From: Streptomyces sp. NBC_00376
GTDB taxonomy: Bacteria; Actinomycetota; Actinomycetes; Streptomycetales; Streptomycetaceae
Assembly (NCBI RefSeq): GCF_036077095.1
Contig: NZ_CP107960.1
Coordinates: 5,828,001-5,892,000, forward strand
Direction: 5' to 3'
DNA: 64,000 nucleotides
Shown here piece after piece: positions 26,961 to 35,176 of this stretch. Position 1 is the stretch's first letter; each line of letters opens with the position of its first letter. Below the pieces are notes generated by a model that was given only the letters and a program-made list of their open reading frames with translations, had not been told where the DNA came from and did no database searches. A program made the translations under genes and the position numbers.

Positions 26961-28017
26961 CGCCGCCCTTGCCCGCCGAGCTGCCGCCCTGGCCGGTGAA
27001 CTTGTCGCGGAGCTTGCCGCCCAGGTCCCCGGCGCCGCCCGCTATGTCGCCGACCAGCTTCATCAGCGGATCCTTGCTGGTGCGCACCGTGTCCGCGTAG
27101 TGGGCCGCGGACTCCCGGAAGGAGTCGGTCACCGAGGTGTCCTTGTCCTCGTCGCGCCGCGGGTAGTGACCGTCCATGATCCGCTGGTAGTCGCGGGTCT
27201 CGGACCACTTCTTCAGCTCGGCGGCGCGCACCGTGGTGAACGGGTGCGAGCGGGGGAGCAGGTTGAGGATCTTGAGTACGGAGTCCCGCAGATCGCCGCC
27301 CTTCTCGTACTCGTCGGCCTGGGCGAGGAAGGCGTCCACGTTCATCTCGTGCAGGTGGTTGCCGCCCGCGATCTTCATCAGGCCGCGCATCGACGCCTGC
27401 AGATCCTGGCCGACGAGCAGCCCGGCCCGGTCGGCCGAGAGCTCGGACTTGCGGAACCACTCGCGCAGCGCCGTCACGATCGCCATGATCGCGACGTTGC
27501 CGAGCGGGATCCAGGCGACCTTCAGCGCGATATTGGTGAGGAACAGAAGGATCGTGCGGTAGACCGCGTGGCCCGAGAGGGCGTGTCCCACCTCGTGGCC
27601 GATGACGGCCCGCATCTCCTCCTCGTCGAGCAGCTCCACCAGCCCCGTCGTCACCACGATGATCGGCTCGTCGAGACCGATGCACATGGCATTGGGCTGC
27701 GGGTCCTGATTGACGTACATCGGCGGGACCTTCTCCAGGTCCAGGATGTAACAGGCATCGCGAAGCATGTCGTTGAGATGGGCGAACTGCGCGTCGCTCA
27801 CCCGGACGGAGTCGGAGAGGAAGAGCAGTCGCAGGCTGCGCTCGGGCAGCAGGCCGCTCAGCGTCTTGAACACGGTGTCGAAACCGCTCAGCTTGCGCAG
27901 GGCCACCAGGGCCGAGCGGTCCGCCGGGTGTTCGTAGGCCCGGGACGAGATCCCTGCGAAACGCCTGCGCTGCCTGCTCGGCACGTTCTCGTGGCTCTCG
28001 CTGCTGTGTTCGGTCAT
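26872..28017 (-). CDS. M48 family zinc metallopeptidase (HtpX/Ste24-like)
   Basis: A 381-residue protein. The zinc motif is IGHEVGHALSGH (about 140), with the third ligand in ELSADRAG (about 193). Hydrophobic segments lie around the active site (TILLFLTNIALKVAWIPLGNVAIMAIV). The N-terminus is hydrophilic, unlike classic HtpX with its leading membrane helices, and the C-terminal 70 residues are Gly/Lys/Asp-rich and disordered. It probably degrades or matures membrane proteins. Its 3' end runs 89 bases into the end of the convergent membrane-protein gene. Confidence 0.85.
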   Translation of the reverse strand: MTEHSSESHENVPSRQRRRFAGISSRAYEHPADRSALVALRKLSGFDTVFKTLSGLLPERSLRLLFLSDSVRVSDAQFAHLNDMLRDACYILDLEKVPPMYVNQDPQPNAMCIGLDEPIIVVTTGLVELLDEEEMRAVIGHEVGHALSGHAVYRTILLFLTNIALKVAWIPLGNVAIMAIVTALREWFRKSELSADRAGLLVGQDLQASMRGLMKIAGGNHLHEMNVDAFLAQADEYEKGGDLRDSVLKILNLLPRSHPFTTVRAAELKKWSETRDYQRIMDGHYPRRDEDKDTSVTDSFRESAAHYADTVRTSKDPLMKLVGDIAGGAGDLGGKLRDKFTGQGGSSAGKGGAKDGSADSARRDEPQNPDGPGTEPGSAGS

Positions 28018-28102
28018 GAATGGGCCCCCTGTTCGTACGAGATGTCACTCGCCCCCCTGACAAATCCCAGCGTAGGTGCTGGGGCTACGGTGTGCGGGGG
28101 GC

Positions 28103-28111
28103 TGTGGATAA
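28103..28111 (-). promoter_or_regulatory. DnaA-box-like 9-mer
   Basis: TGTGGATAA on the plus strand is the exact complement of TTATCCACA. It lies 17 nt before the ATG of the 50-residue membrane-protein gene, in the divergent region with the protease gene. Confidence 0.4.
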
Positions 28112-28128
28112 CTGAGGAGACGCCCGAC

Positions 28129-28281
28129 ATGCCGCACACCGTTGCTCTGCTCGCCGCCGCATCCGGGGCCCAGGGGCCCGGCAACACGCTTCGCATCGTG
28201 CTGCTCGTCTCGCTCGTCGGAGCCGGGCTGCTCGGCTGGTTCCTGCTCCGCGGATACCGCAACGACGACAACAACGACTGA
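28129..28281 (+). CDS. Small single-pass membrane protein (50 aa)
   Basis: The frame reads [13 protein letters not shown], a membrane helix ([21 protein letters not shown]) and a charged end [17 protein letters not shown] lies 8 nt before the ATG, and codon use is typical of the genome. Such a site plus a helix and positive-inside tail makes a real gene likely. Function unknown; a second protein of the same design follows 84 bp later. Confidence 0.65.
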   Translation: MPHTVALLAAASGAQGPGNTLRIVLLVSLVGAGLLGWFLLRGYRNDDNND

Positions 28282-28365
28282 GTCGGCGTGAGCGTGCCCG
28301 GAGCGCCCGCATACGATGTGCGCGACGTCTTCCTTCCGACTCCCGATCGATAGGTCCTGCCGAAG

Positions 28366-28530
28366 ATGAGCCTCACGAGCACCGCACACCAGCTGGTCAC
28401 TCTCGCCTCCGAGGGCGGCGAGCACGGTGGCAACCACGAAAGCCTCAGCCCGTACATGACCGGCGGGGGTGCGTTCATCGCGCTGCTGCTCCTGCTGTGG
28501 ATCACCACTCGCTTCAACCGCGACCGCTGA
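28366..28530 (+). CDS. Small single-pass membrane protein (54 aa)
   Basis: The frame reads [25 protein letters not shown], a segment beginning SPYMTGGGA, a hydrophobic helix [13 protein letters not shown] and a basic end RFNRDR. It probably spans the membrane once with the C-terminus inside. Codon use is normal. It lies 38 bp before nadD, whose -10 element begins after its stop. Function unknown. Confidence 0.65.
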   Translation: MSLTSTAHQLVTLASEGGEHGGNHESLSPYMTGGGAFIALLLLLWITTRFNRDR

Positions 28531-28568
28531 GGCGAAGGCGTACAGCTGTGCCAGTAGGCTCTGCACGC

Positions 28569-29186
28569 ATGGGAGAGCAGGAAGTGCCTACCGGCCGCGG
28601 AAAGCGCCGACTCGGCGTAATGGGCGGGACGTTTGACCCGATCCATCATGGACACCTGGTGGCGGCCAGCGAAGTGGCCGCCCAGTTCCACCTCGACGAG
28701 GTGATCTTCGTTCCGACCGGGCAGCCGTGGCAGAAGAGCCACAAGAACGTCTCCCCGGCCGAGGACCGTTATCTGATGACGGTCATCGCGACAGCGTCCA
28801 ACCCGCAGTTCTCGGTCAGCCGCAGCGACATCGACCGCAGCGGGCCCACGTACACCATCGATACCCTGCGGGACCTGCGCGCGATCCACGGCGACGCGGA
28901 CCTCTTCTTCATCACCGGTGCCGACGCGCTCTCCCAGATCCTCACCTGGCGGGACGCGGACGAACTGTTCTCGCTCTCCCACTTCATCGGCGTGACGCGG
29001 CCGGGGCATGTGCTCACGGACGCCGGACTGCCGGAGGGCGGGGTCTCCCTCGTGGAGGTTCCCGCGCTCGCTATCTCGTCCACGGACTGCCGTGAGAGGG
29101 TCGCGCAGGGGGATCCGGTCTGGTACTTGGTGCCGGACGGCGTGGTCCGCTACATCGACAAGCGCCAGCTGTACCGCGGCGAATGA
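28569..29186 (+). CDS. nadD: Nicotinate-nucleotide adenylyltransferase
   Basis: Makes deamido-NAD from nicotinate mononucleotide and ATP. A 205-residue nucleotidyltransferase with [15 protein letters not shown] (the HxGH motif) at about 14-28, [25 protein letters not shown] and the ISSTDCRE motif near the end. ATG 28569 is taken as start; TAGGCT 8 nt upstream suggests a nearly leaderless message. It is followed 19 bp later by the LCP-family gene. Confidence 0.95.
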   Translation: MGEQEVPTGRGKRRLGVMGGTFDPIHHGHLVAASEVAAQFHLDEVIFVPTGQPWQKSHKNVSPAEDRYLMTVIATASNPQFSVSRSDIDRSGPTYTIDTLRDLRAIHGDADLFFITGADALSQILTWRDADELFSLSHFIGVTRPGHVLTDAGLPEGGVSLVEVPALAISSTDCRERVAQGDPVWYLVPDGVVRYIDKRQLYRGE

Positions 29187-29205
29187 GCGACGCAGAGGGG
29201 CACCG

Positions 29206-30978
29206 GTGAACGACCGACAGAACGCGTACGACCCGTACTACCAGCAGCCGCAGATCATCGGCTACGACGAGTACGGGCAGCCGGTGTACCAGCAGCCGCA
29301 GCACGTCCAGCAGCAGCCGTACGACCCGTATGCGTCCCAGCCGCAGCAGCAGAACCAGCAGCCGCAGCAGCCGCAACAGGCCGGCCAGGGGTACGGATAC
29401 GACCCGTACGCCCAGCCGCAGCAGCCCCAGCAGCATGTGCAGCCGCAGGGGTACGACCCCTATGCGTCTCAGCCGCAGCAGCAGCCCCAACAGCCCCACG
29501 AGCCTCAGCAGCAGGCGTACGGCGCCTATGACGGCTACGGCTACGACGCGGGCCAGCAGCCCGCCGCGGTCGACACGGCCCAGCAGTGGAACATCCCGCA
29601 GCAGGCGGCCCCGCAGCCCGCCCCGCCCGCGCCTGCCGCTCCGACCCCGCCGGAACCCGGACCCGAGCCCGGCGCGGAGCCGGACGCGGCCGTCCCCGGG
29701 CAGCGCCGTGGCGACCGCGACTACCGCACCGAGCAGTTCTCCTTCATCGAGGAGCCCGACGAGGACTCCGAAGACGTCATCGACTGGCTGAAGTTCACCG
29801 AGAGCCGCAGCGAGCGGCGCGAGGAGGCACGGCGTCGCGGCCGCAACCGCATGGTCGCGCTCATAGTCGTGGTGGCCCTGGTCGTGGTCGGCGGTGTCGG
29901 CTACCTCTGGTCCGCCGGAATGATCCCGGGCCTGTCCGGCTCGGACAAGGACAGCACGGCATCGACGGGCCCGCAGAAGCGGGACGTCATCGTGGTCCAT
30001 CTGCACAACACCAAGAAGGGCGGCACCTCCACGGCGCTGCTCGTCGACAATGTGACGACCAAGCAGGGCACCACGGTCCTGCTCCCCAACTCGCTCGCGG
30101 TCGCCGACGAGGACGGCGTGGCGACCACCCTCGGCAAGTCCGTCAAGGACGACGGCACCACCGGCACCCGCGAATCCATCGGCAACCTGCTCGGCACCGA
30201 CATCAGCGGCACCTGGCGGCTCGACACTCCGTACCTGGAGACCCTTGTCGATCTGGTCGGCAACATCGAGGTCGACACCGACACCGATGTGCCGGACGAG
30301 AAGAAGGGCGCCTCCCCCCTGGTGAAGAAGGGCGAGGCACAGACCCTGAGCGGCCGGATGGCCGTCGCGTACGCCACCTACCGCGGGCCGGGCGAGGCCG
30401 AGACGAAGCAGCTCACGCGGTTCGGGGAGGTCATGCGCGGCGTGCTGCGGAAGGTGTCGGACGACCCGAAGGCCGCCACGGTCACCGTGCAGACGCTGGC
30501 GCAGATCCTCGACCCCTCGCTTCCCGAGAAGGACCTGGGAGCCTCCCTGGCGAAGCTCGCCCAGCACGCCAAGGTCGGCGACTACAAGACGGCGGTGCTG
30601 CCGGTGCAGGCCGACGGATCACTGACCGACGCGGCCACCGAGAGCGTCGTCAAGGACATCCTGGGCGGTTCGGTCAAGGCCCCGGGCGCCGGCGCGGACG
30701 CACCGGTGCGGGTCGGCCTCAGGAACGCCACAGGGGACCAGGACGGCACGGGGTCCGCGCAGGTCAAGCTGGTCAATGGCGGCTACACCTTCGTCGGTGG
30801 CGGAACGGCCGAGACCGTGGCACTGTCCGAGGTCGTCTACAGGACCGCGGCGGACAAGGAGAAGGCGACGCAGGTCGCCAAGACCCTGGGCCTGCCGACG
30901 GGCGCGGTGAAGCAGGGCAAGCCCGCCGCGAACGCGGACGTGTCCGTACTGCTCGGCCAGGACTACAAGATCAAATGA
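29206..30978 (+). CDS. LytR-CpsA-Psr family protein with Gln/Tyr-rich N-terminus and LytR_C domain
   Basis: A 590-residue protein. Residues 1-140 are Gln/Pro/Tyr-rich with repeated YDPYASQPQQQ-like units. A membrane anchor is at about 216-236 (MVALIVVVALVVVGGVGYLW). Then comes a divergent LCP region (DVIVVHLHNTKKGGTSTALLVD, GRMAVAYATYRGPGEAE) and a C-terminal LytR_C domain (VRVGLRNATG to VSVLLGQDYK). LCP enzymes attach glycopolymers to peptidoglycan; the S. coelicolor LCP between nadD and rsfS, PdtA (SCO2578 as I recall), transfers polydiglycosylphosphate. Several usual LCP arginines are not evident here. The start is GTG 29206 with GAGGGG upstream. Confidence 0.8.
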   Translation: MNDRQNAYDPYYQQPQIIGYDEYGQPVYQQPQHVQQQPYDPYASQPQQQNQQPQQPQQAGQGYGYDPYAQPQQPQQHVQPQGYDPYASQPQQQPQQPHEPQQQAYGAYDGYGYDAGQQPAAVDTAQQWNIPQQAAPQPAPPAPAAPTPPEPGPEPGAEPDAAVPGQRRGDRDYRTEQFSFIEEPDEDSEDVIDWLKFTESRSERREEARRRGRNRMVALIVVVALVVVGGVGYLWSAGMIPGLSGSDKDSTASTGPQKRDVIVVHLHNTKKGGTSTALLVDNVTTKQGTTVLLPNSLAVADEDGVATTLGKSVKDDGTTGTRESIGNLLGTDISGTWRLDTPYLETLVDLVGNIEVDTDTDVPDEKKGASPLVKKGEAQTLSGRMAVAYATYRGPGEAETKQLTRFGEVMRGVLRKVSDDPKAATVTVQTLAQILDPSLPEKDLGASLAKLAQHAKVGDYKTAVLPVQADGSLTDAATESVVKDILGGSVKAPGAGADAPVRVGLRNATGDQDGTGSAQVKLVNGGYTFVGGGTAETVALSEVVYRTAADKEKATQVAKTLGLPTGAVKQGKPAANADVSVLLGQDYKIK

Positions 30979-31050
30979 CCCGCGTCCGGCCGCCCGGACG
31001 ACGTCGATTCGATCTTCGGACAATCGCTGCGTGGGCTGTCGGCGGTCCGT

Positions 31051-31067
31051 GAGACCCTAGAGGTCTC
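31051..31067. promoter_or_regulatory. Short inverted repeat before rsfS
   Basis: GAGACC and GGTCTC are separated by CTAGA, ending 25 nt before the rsfS start. It may be an operator or a small hairpin; the site could include a -10 (CTAGAG). Confidence 0.3.
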
Positions 31068-31092
31068 TCTGACCGCCGACGAAAGCCTGCTT

Positions 31093-31524
31093 GTGACCGC
31101 CACGGACCGCTCCATCGAGCTCATCAACGCCGCCGCTCAGGCGGCCGCCGACCGGCTCGCGCACGACATCATCGCGTACGACGTCAGCGACGTGCTGTCG
31201 ATCACGGACGCCTTCCTCCTGGCCTCGGCCCCCAACGACCGCCAGGTCAAGTCGATCGTCGACGAGATCGAGGAGCGGCTCCAGAAGGAGCTCGGCGCCA
31301 AGCCGGTGCGCCGCGAGGGCGACCGCGACGCGCGCTGGATCCTCCTCGACTACGTCGACATCGTCATCCACGTCCAGCACAGCGAGGAGCGGGTCTTCTA
31401 CGCGCTGGAGCGCCTCTGGAAGGACTGCCCCGAGATCGCGCTTCCCGAGGACGCCGTCAAGACCCGCGGGAAGGCCGAGGAGCACGCCCGGCTCACCGGC
31501 AGCACGGAAGGTGAGCAGAGCTGA
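31093..31524 (+). CDS. rsfS: Ribosomal silencing factor RsfS
   Basis: A 143-residue RsfS/YbeB/Iojap protein that binds L14 and keeps ribosomal subunits apart when nutrients are short. It contains IIAYDVSDVLSITDAFLLAS, NDRQVKSIVDEIEERL, RREGDRDARWILLDYVDIVIHV and YALERLW. The start is GTG 31093. The stop overlaps the next gene's only possible start (CTGA), so the two are coupled. Confidence 0.95.
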   Translation: MTATDRSIELINAAAQAAADRLAHDIIAYDVSDVLSITDAFLLASAPNDRQVKSIVDEIEERLQKELGAKPVRREGDRDARWILLDYVDIVIHVQHSEERVFYALERLWKDCPEIALPEDAVKTRGKAEEHARLTGSTEGEQS

Positions 31525-32174
31525 AAAGCGGCGGAAGCGGCAGGGGCCGCAGGATCGTCCTCTGGCGTCACGGCCAGACGGCCTGGAACCTGGAGCGCAG
31601 GTTCCAGGGTTCCACGGACATCGCACTCACCGACGCCGGGGTCGGGCAGGCCCAGCGGGCCGCCCGGCTGCTGGCCTCGCTGAAGCCGGATGCGATCGTC
31701 GCCTCCGATCTGCAGCGGGCGGCGGCCACCGCCGCCGAGCTCGCCGCGATCACCGGCCTCGAAGTCGCACACGACGCGGGACTGCGTGAGACCTACGCGG
31801 GTGCCTGGCAGGGCCTCACCCACGAGGAGATCGTCGGGCAGTACGGCGAGCAGTACGCCGCCTGGAAGCGGGGCGAGCCCGTGCGTCGCGGCGGCGGCGA
31901 ACTGGAGACCGAGGTCGCCGACCGGGCCGCCCCGGTGGTGCTCGGACATGCCGACAAGCTGCCCGAGAACGGGACGCTCGTCGTGGTCAGCCACGGCGGC
32001 ACCATCCGCACCACCATCGGCCGGCTGCTGGGCCTGGAAGCGCACCACTGGGAAGGGCTCGGCGGGCTCTCCAACTGCTGCTGGTCGGTGCTGGGCGAGG
32101 GTGCGCGAGGCTGGCGCCTGCTGGAGCACAACGCCGGCACGCTGCCCGAGCCGGTGCTCGGCGACGACACCTGA
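31521..32174 (+). CDS. Histidine phosphatase family protein, apparent CTG start
   Basis: A 217-residue phosphoglycerate-mutase-like phosphatase. The catalytic motif IVLWRHGQTAWN begins at residue 13, with FQGSTDIALTDAG, SDLQRAAATAAELA (second Arg), LRETYAGAWQGLT, and VVSHGGTIRTTI (second His). In this frame a TGA occurs at 31512-31514 and no ATG, GTG or TTG lies between it and the RHG motif. The only plausible start is CTG 31521, overlapping the rsfS stop, with GGAAGG 9 nt upstream. Substrate unknown. Its placement after rsfS is common in actinomycetes. Confidence 0.88.
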   Translation: MKSGGSGRGRRIVLWRHGQTAWNLERRFQGSTDIALTDAGVGQAQRAARLLASLKPDAIVASDLQRAAATAAELAAITGLEVAHDAGLRETYAGAWQGLTHEEIVGQYGEQYAAWKRGEPVRRGGGELETEVADRAAPVVLGHADKLPENGTLVVVSHGGTIRTTIGRLLGLEAHHWEGLGGLSNCCWSVLGEGARGWRLLEHNAGTLPEPVLGDDT

Positions 32175-32279
32175 GGCCGTCCCGACCCCGGCACCGGCCG
32201 GATTTCACTTTCCGGCAGGTCACAGGCTAAAGTTCTTCTTGTTCGCAGCGCGGAAACGCAGAGAAACACAGCGAACAGC

Positions 32280-32352
32280 GGGGCTATAGCTCAGTTGGTA
32301 GAGCGCCTGCATGGCATGCAGGAGGTCAGGAGTTCAATTCTCCTTAGCTCCA
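32280..32352 (+). tRNA. tRNA-Ala (GGC anticodon), copy 1
   Basis: 73 nt. Acceptor arms GGGGCTA and TAGCTCC pair; the D arm is GCTCAGTTGGTAGAGC, the anticodon stem CCTGC/GCAGG with GGC in the loop, and the T loop TTCAATT. It reads GCC. CCA is not encoded. Identical in sequence to the copy at 35553. Confidence 0.97.
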
Positions 32353-32359
32353 CAATCAG

Positions 32360-32390
32360 GATCCCGTCCCCAACAGGGGGCGGGATCTTT
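32360..32390 (+). terminator. Terminator after tRNA-Ala copy 1
   Basis: GATCCCGTCCCC pairs with GGGGGCGGGATC across a 4-nt loop and is followed by TTT. It also lies beyond the 3' end of the convergent XRE regulator gene. Confidence 0.85.
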
Positions 32391-32426
32391 GCATGCCGCC
32401 CAGCCGCCCAGCCGCCCAGCAGCCCT

Positions 32427-33374
32427 TCAGCTCTCCCGGCGCCGCCGCAACGCGGCGACCCGCTCCCTGCTCTCCTCGTCCGCCGGTGTGTACGCCACGA
32501 TCCGGCACTCCGGCAGGCCGTTGATGGACAGCGACACCGAGGTCATCCGTATGTCCCCGGCCACCGCCCAGTGCCGGAAGCTCTTCACCCGAGGCCCTGG
32601 CGGGGCGACGTCCCCGCTGCGCCACAACTCGGCGAAGTACGGGCTGGCGGCCGAGAGTCGTTCGACGAACGACTCCCAGGCGGGCTCGCCCGTATGGCGC
32701 CCGTACGCGCCCCGCAGGGTGGCCACCATGATCGGCAGCTCCTGTGCCCGGTGGACGACGGGACAGGCATCCTCGGACACCGTGAACAACGTCCACAGCA
32801 CGTTGCGTAGCCCCGTTCCCGTGATCGCGGGGACGGCGAACAGGTCGCGATAGGCGGGGTTGGTGGCCAGGATGTCGTATCTCGCGTTGTAGACCACGGC
32901 GGGATGCGGATCGAGCGCGTCGATGATGCCCTGGATCTCCGGCCCCACCTCGATGACGTCGGACTGCCTGCCGGGTGCGCAGGCCACCTCCGCCAGGTGG
33001 TACAGGTGTTCGCGCTCCGATGCATCCAACCGGAGCGTGCGCGCCACGGCGTCCAGCACCTGCGGTGACGCGTTGATGGGACGGCCCTGCTCCAGCCAGG
33101 TGTACCAGGTGACGCCGACGCCGGAGAGCTGCGCGACCTCCTCGCGGCGCAGGCCCGGGGTGCGGCGGCGCAGCCCGGGTGCCATGCCCACATCGGCGGG
33201 TGTCACCCGCGCCCGGCGATTGCGCAGGAACGCCGCGAGCTCCGGACGCCGCCGGTGCCGGCCTGCCGGAGGCGCCGACTGAGGCGTCGTCCGAGGTGTC
33301 GTCCGAGGCGTTGTCCGAGGCGTTGTCCGATCTCCCGACAGGCCCGCCGCCTGATGTGTCGTCACCGCTGCCAC
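32427..33374 (-). CDS. XRE-family regulator with MmyB-like ligand domain
   Basis: A 315-residue protein. The HTH lies at about 65-125 (PGLRRRTPGLRREEVAQLSGVGVTWYTWLEQGRPI). The C-terminal MmyB-like domain includes HPAVVYNARYDILATNPAYRDLF, NVLWTLF and VKSFRHWAVAGDIRM, typical of this actinobacterial group. Residues 15-32 are TTPR repeats encoded by a 12-bp tandem array, and translation may really begin after them. It is divergent from the MFS exporter and probably controls it. Confidence 0.88.
   Translation of the reverse strand: MAAVTTHQAAGLSGDRTTPRTTPRTTPRTTPQSAPPAGRHRRRPELAAFLRNRRARVTPADVGMAPGLRRRTPGLRREEVAQLSGVGVTWYTWLEQGRPINASPQVLDAVARTLRLDASEREHLYHLAEVACAPGRQSDVIEVGPEIQGIIDALDPHPAVVYNARYDILATNPAYRDLFAVPAITGTGLRNVLWTLFTVSEDACPVVHRAQELPIMVATLRGAYGRHTGEPAWESFVERLSAASPYFAELWRSGDVAPPGPRVKSFRHWAVAGDIRMTSVSLSINGLPECRIVAYTPADEESRERVAALRRRRES
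33282..33330. repeat. 12-bp tandem repeat in the 5' end of the XRE gene
   Basis: About four copies of GAGGCGT(C/T)GTCC, read on the plus strand, in frame with the regulator and encoding TTPR units. Slippage would change the length without a frameshift. Confidence 0.7.
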
Positions 33375-33476
33375 ACCCCCATGTTCGGTGACCCGCAGGG
33401 GAGTTGCCAGGTGCTGTCGGTACCAGCATCAGCGGGCTCTCGTTACCCGTATTCGGCCGGGGCCAGGGTCGATGTC

Positions 33477-34928
33477 ATGACGACGGCATCCGAGGCAACT
33501 CCACATTCCGTAACCAGTAAAGACCCCGCCACTGACAACCGCTCCGGGCGAGTGCTCGCCCTGGTGCTCGCGGCCCAGTTCATGGCACTGCTCGACATCT
33601 TCATCGTCAACGTCGCCGCCCCGACGATCCGCAGCGAACTCGGCGCCTCCGGAGCCGGGTTGCAGCTCATCGTGGCCGGCTACACCATCACGTACGCGGT
33701 GCTGCTCATCACCGGCGCCAGGCTCGGCGACCTGATCGGACACGGTCGGGCCCATCTGGCCGGGCTCGGCGTCTTCACCGCGGCCTCGCTCGCCTGCGGA
33801 CTCGCCGCGGGAACCGGGCAGCTGATCGCCTTCCGGCTGGTGCAGGGCGCGGCCGCCGCGGTGATGATTCCGCAGGTGCTCAGCCTCATCCAGCGCCACT
33901 TCACGGGCGAGGCCCGGATCCGGGCGCTCGGTGCCTACAGCGCGGTGCTCGCCACGGGGGCGGCCGCCGGACAGGTGGTCGGCGGGGTGCTGGTCAGCGC
34001 CGATCTGTTCGGCGCGGGCTGGCGGCCGGTCTTCCTGGTCAACGTGCCGATCGGGCTCGTGCTGCTGGTGCTCGGCATCCGTGTGCTGCCGCGGGAACCG
34101 CGCACCGCGCCCGGCAGGGTCCAGGCACGGGCTCGCGGCCTCGATCTGCCGGGGCTGGTACTGCTCGCCGCCGCCGTCACGCTGCTCGCCGTCCCCCTGG
34201 TGCTCGGGCAGGAGCTGGACTGGCCGGTCTGGTCGCAGGTCTGCCTGGCCGCCTCCGTGGGGCTCTTCGCCGGTTTCGTCGGGTACGAGTCACGGCTGGC
34301 CGCGCGCGGTGGTGCGCCCCTGATCGCGCCCAGGGTGCTGCGTGTTCCCGGTATCGCCCGAGCGGCGCTGCGCATTCTCCTGGTGATGGCGATCAACGCG
34401 GGCTTCCTGTTCGCCATGACGCTGCACGTCCAGGGGGGTCTGGGCTACTCGCCGCTGCGTGCGGGGCTGATGTTCGCACCGACCGCGCTGGTATTCGGTG
34501 TGACCGGATTGACCTGGCGGCGTTGGCCCACCGGTCTCCAACGGGCCCTGGTGCCCGCCGGGTTCGTGCTCGTGGCCGCCGCCTCCGTGGCCGTCGGGCT
34601 GCTGATGCGTGGTGGCGGCGACGGCGGGCCCGCGCTGTACGCGGCCTTCGCGGCGCTGGGCGCCGGCCTGGCGCTGGGCTTCAGCCCCACCCTCACGAGG
34701 GCGCTGGCGGACGTAAGTCCCAAGGACGCGGCCGATGCGAGCGGTGTACTGGTGACGGTCACCCAGTTGGGACAGCTGACCGGGGTCGCCGCGTTCGGCA
34801 CGCTCTATCTCAACCGCCTTGATACGCAAGGGGCGCAGGGGTCGGGGCATGCGTTGTGGGTATGCGCCCTCGCGCTCTCGACGGCCGCTGCGGCGGGTGC
34901 GGTGACGGGTCTCGTGCGACGTCGGTGA
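33477..34928 (+). CDS. MFS drug exporter (DHA2/EmrB-QacA type)
   Basis: A 483-residue polytopic membrane protein. It starts with LVLAAQFMALLDIFIVNVAAPTIRSELG (motif D1) and continues GARLGDLIGHGRAHLAGL (motif A) and IAFRLVQGAAAAVMIPQVLSL (motif B). The hydrophobic pattern fits 14 spans, as in proton-coupled drug exporters. ATG 33477 is the best start; CAGGGT 7 nt upstream resembles a -10, so the message may be leaderless. It is divergent from an XRE regulator and lies between the two tRNA-Ala genes. Substrate unknown. Confidence 0.88.
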   Translation: MTTASEATPHSVTSKDPATDNRSGRVLALVLAAQFMALLDIFIVNVAAPTIRSELGASGAGLQLIVAGYTITYAVLLITGARLGDLIGHGRAHLAGLGVFTAASLACGLAAGTGQLIAFRLVQGAAAAVMIPQVLSLIQRHFTGEARIRALGAYSAVLATGAAAGQVVGGVLVSADLFGAGWRPVFLVNVPIGLVLLVLGIRVLPREPRTAPGRVQARARGLDLPGLVLLAAAVTLLAVPLVLGQELDWPVWSQVCLAASVGLFAGFVGYESRLAARGGAPLIAPRVLRVPGIARAALRILLVMAINAGFLFAMTLHVQGGLGYSPLRAGLMFAPTALVFGVTGLTWRRWPTGLQRALVPAGFVLVAAASVAVGLLMRGGGDGGPALYAAFAALGAGLALGFSPTLTRALADVSPKDAADASGVLVTVTQLGQLTGVAAFGTLYLNRLDTQGAQGSGHALWVCALALSTAAAAGAVTGLVRRR

Positions 34929-35020
34929 GCGGCCGGAACTCCGGTGGGCTGCCCCTCTTGCGGGGTCATGGCAGAATCGGAGCGCCGGAGGGGGCGACGG
35001 ACCGATCGGGAGGGAGCGCG

Positions 35021-35173
35021 ATGCCTGCGAGCCGCCACGAGGTCCCGGACCTGCTCCTTGTTCCCGGTCTTCCCGCAGGTCCCGGTTTCCGCGCAGTTCC
35101 CGGTCTCTCCGCAGCCCTGGAGAACGGCGGGACCTTCTTCGTATGCACCGCCCGCGGCCAAAGCCGGAGCTGA
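35021..35173 (+). CDS. Possible small protein (50 aa), uncertain
   Basis: The frame reads MPASRHEVPDLLLVPGLPAG and ends ENGGTFFVCTARGQSRS. A good GGGAGGGA site lies just before the ATG, and the frame ends 3 nt before the next gene. Its centre is three imperfect 18-bp repeats (TCCCGGTCTTCCCGCAGG-like). No family is recognised, so it may be a non-coding leader. Confidence 0.3.
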   Translation: MPASRHEVPDLLLVPGLPAGPGFRAVPGLSAALENGGTFFVCTARGQSRS

Positions 35174-35176
35174 CCC

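Noticed and set aside
31511..31789. A frame starting GTG 31511 as the start of the phosphatase, implying a frameshift
   Set aside because: The phosphatase frame is intact from CTG 31521 to its stop with all motifs; the 31511 frame has no similarity and needs no frameshift explanation.
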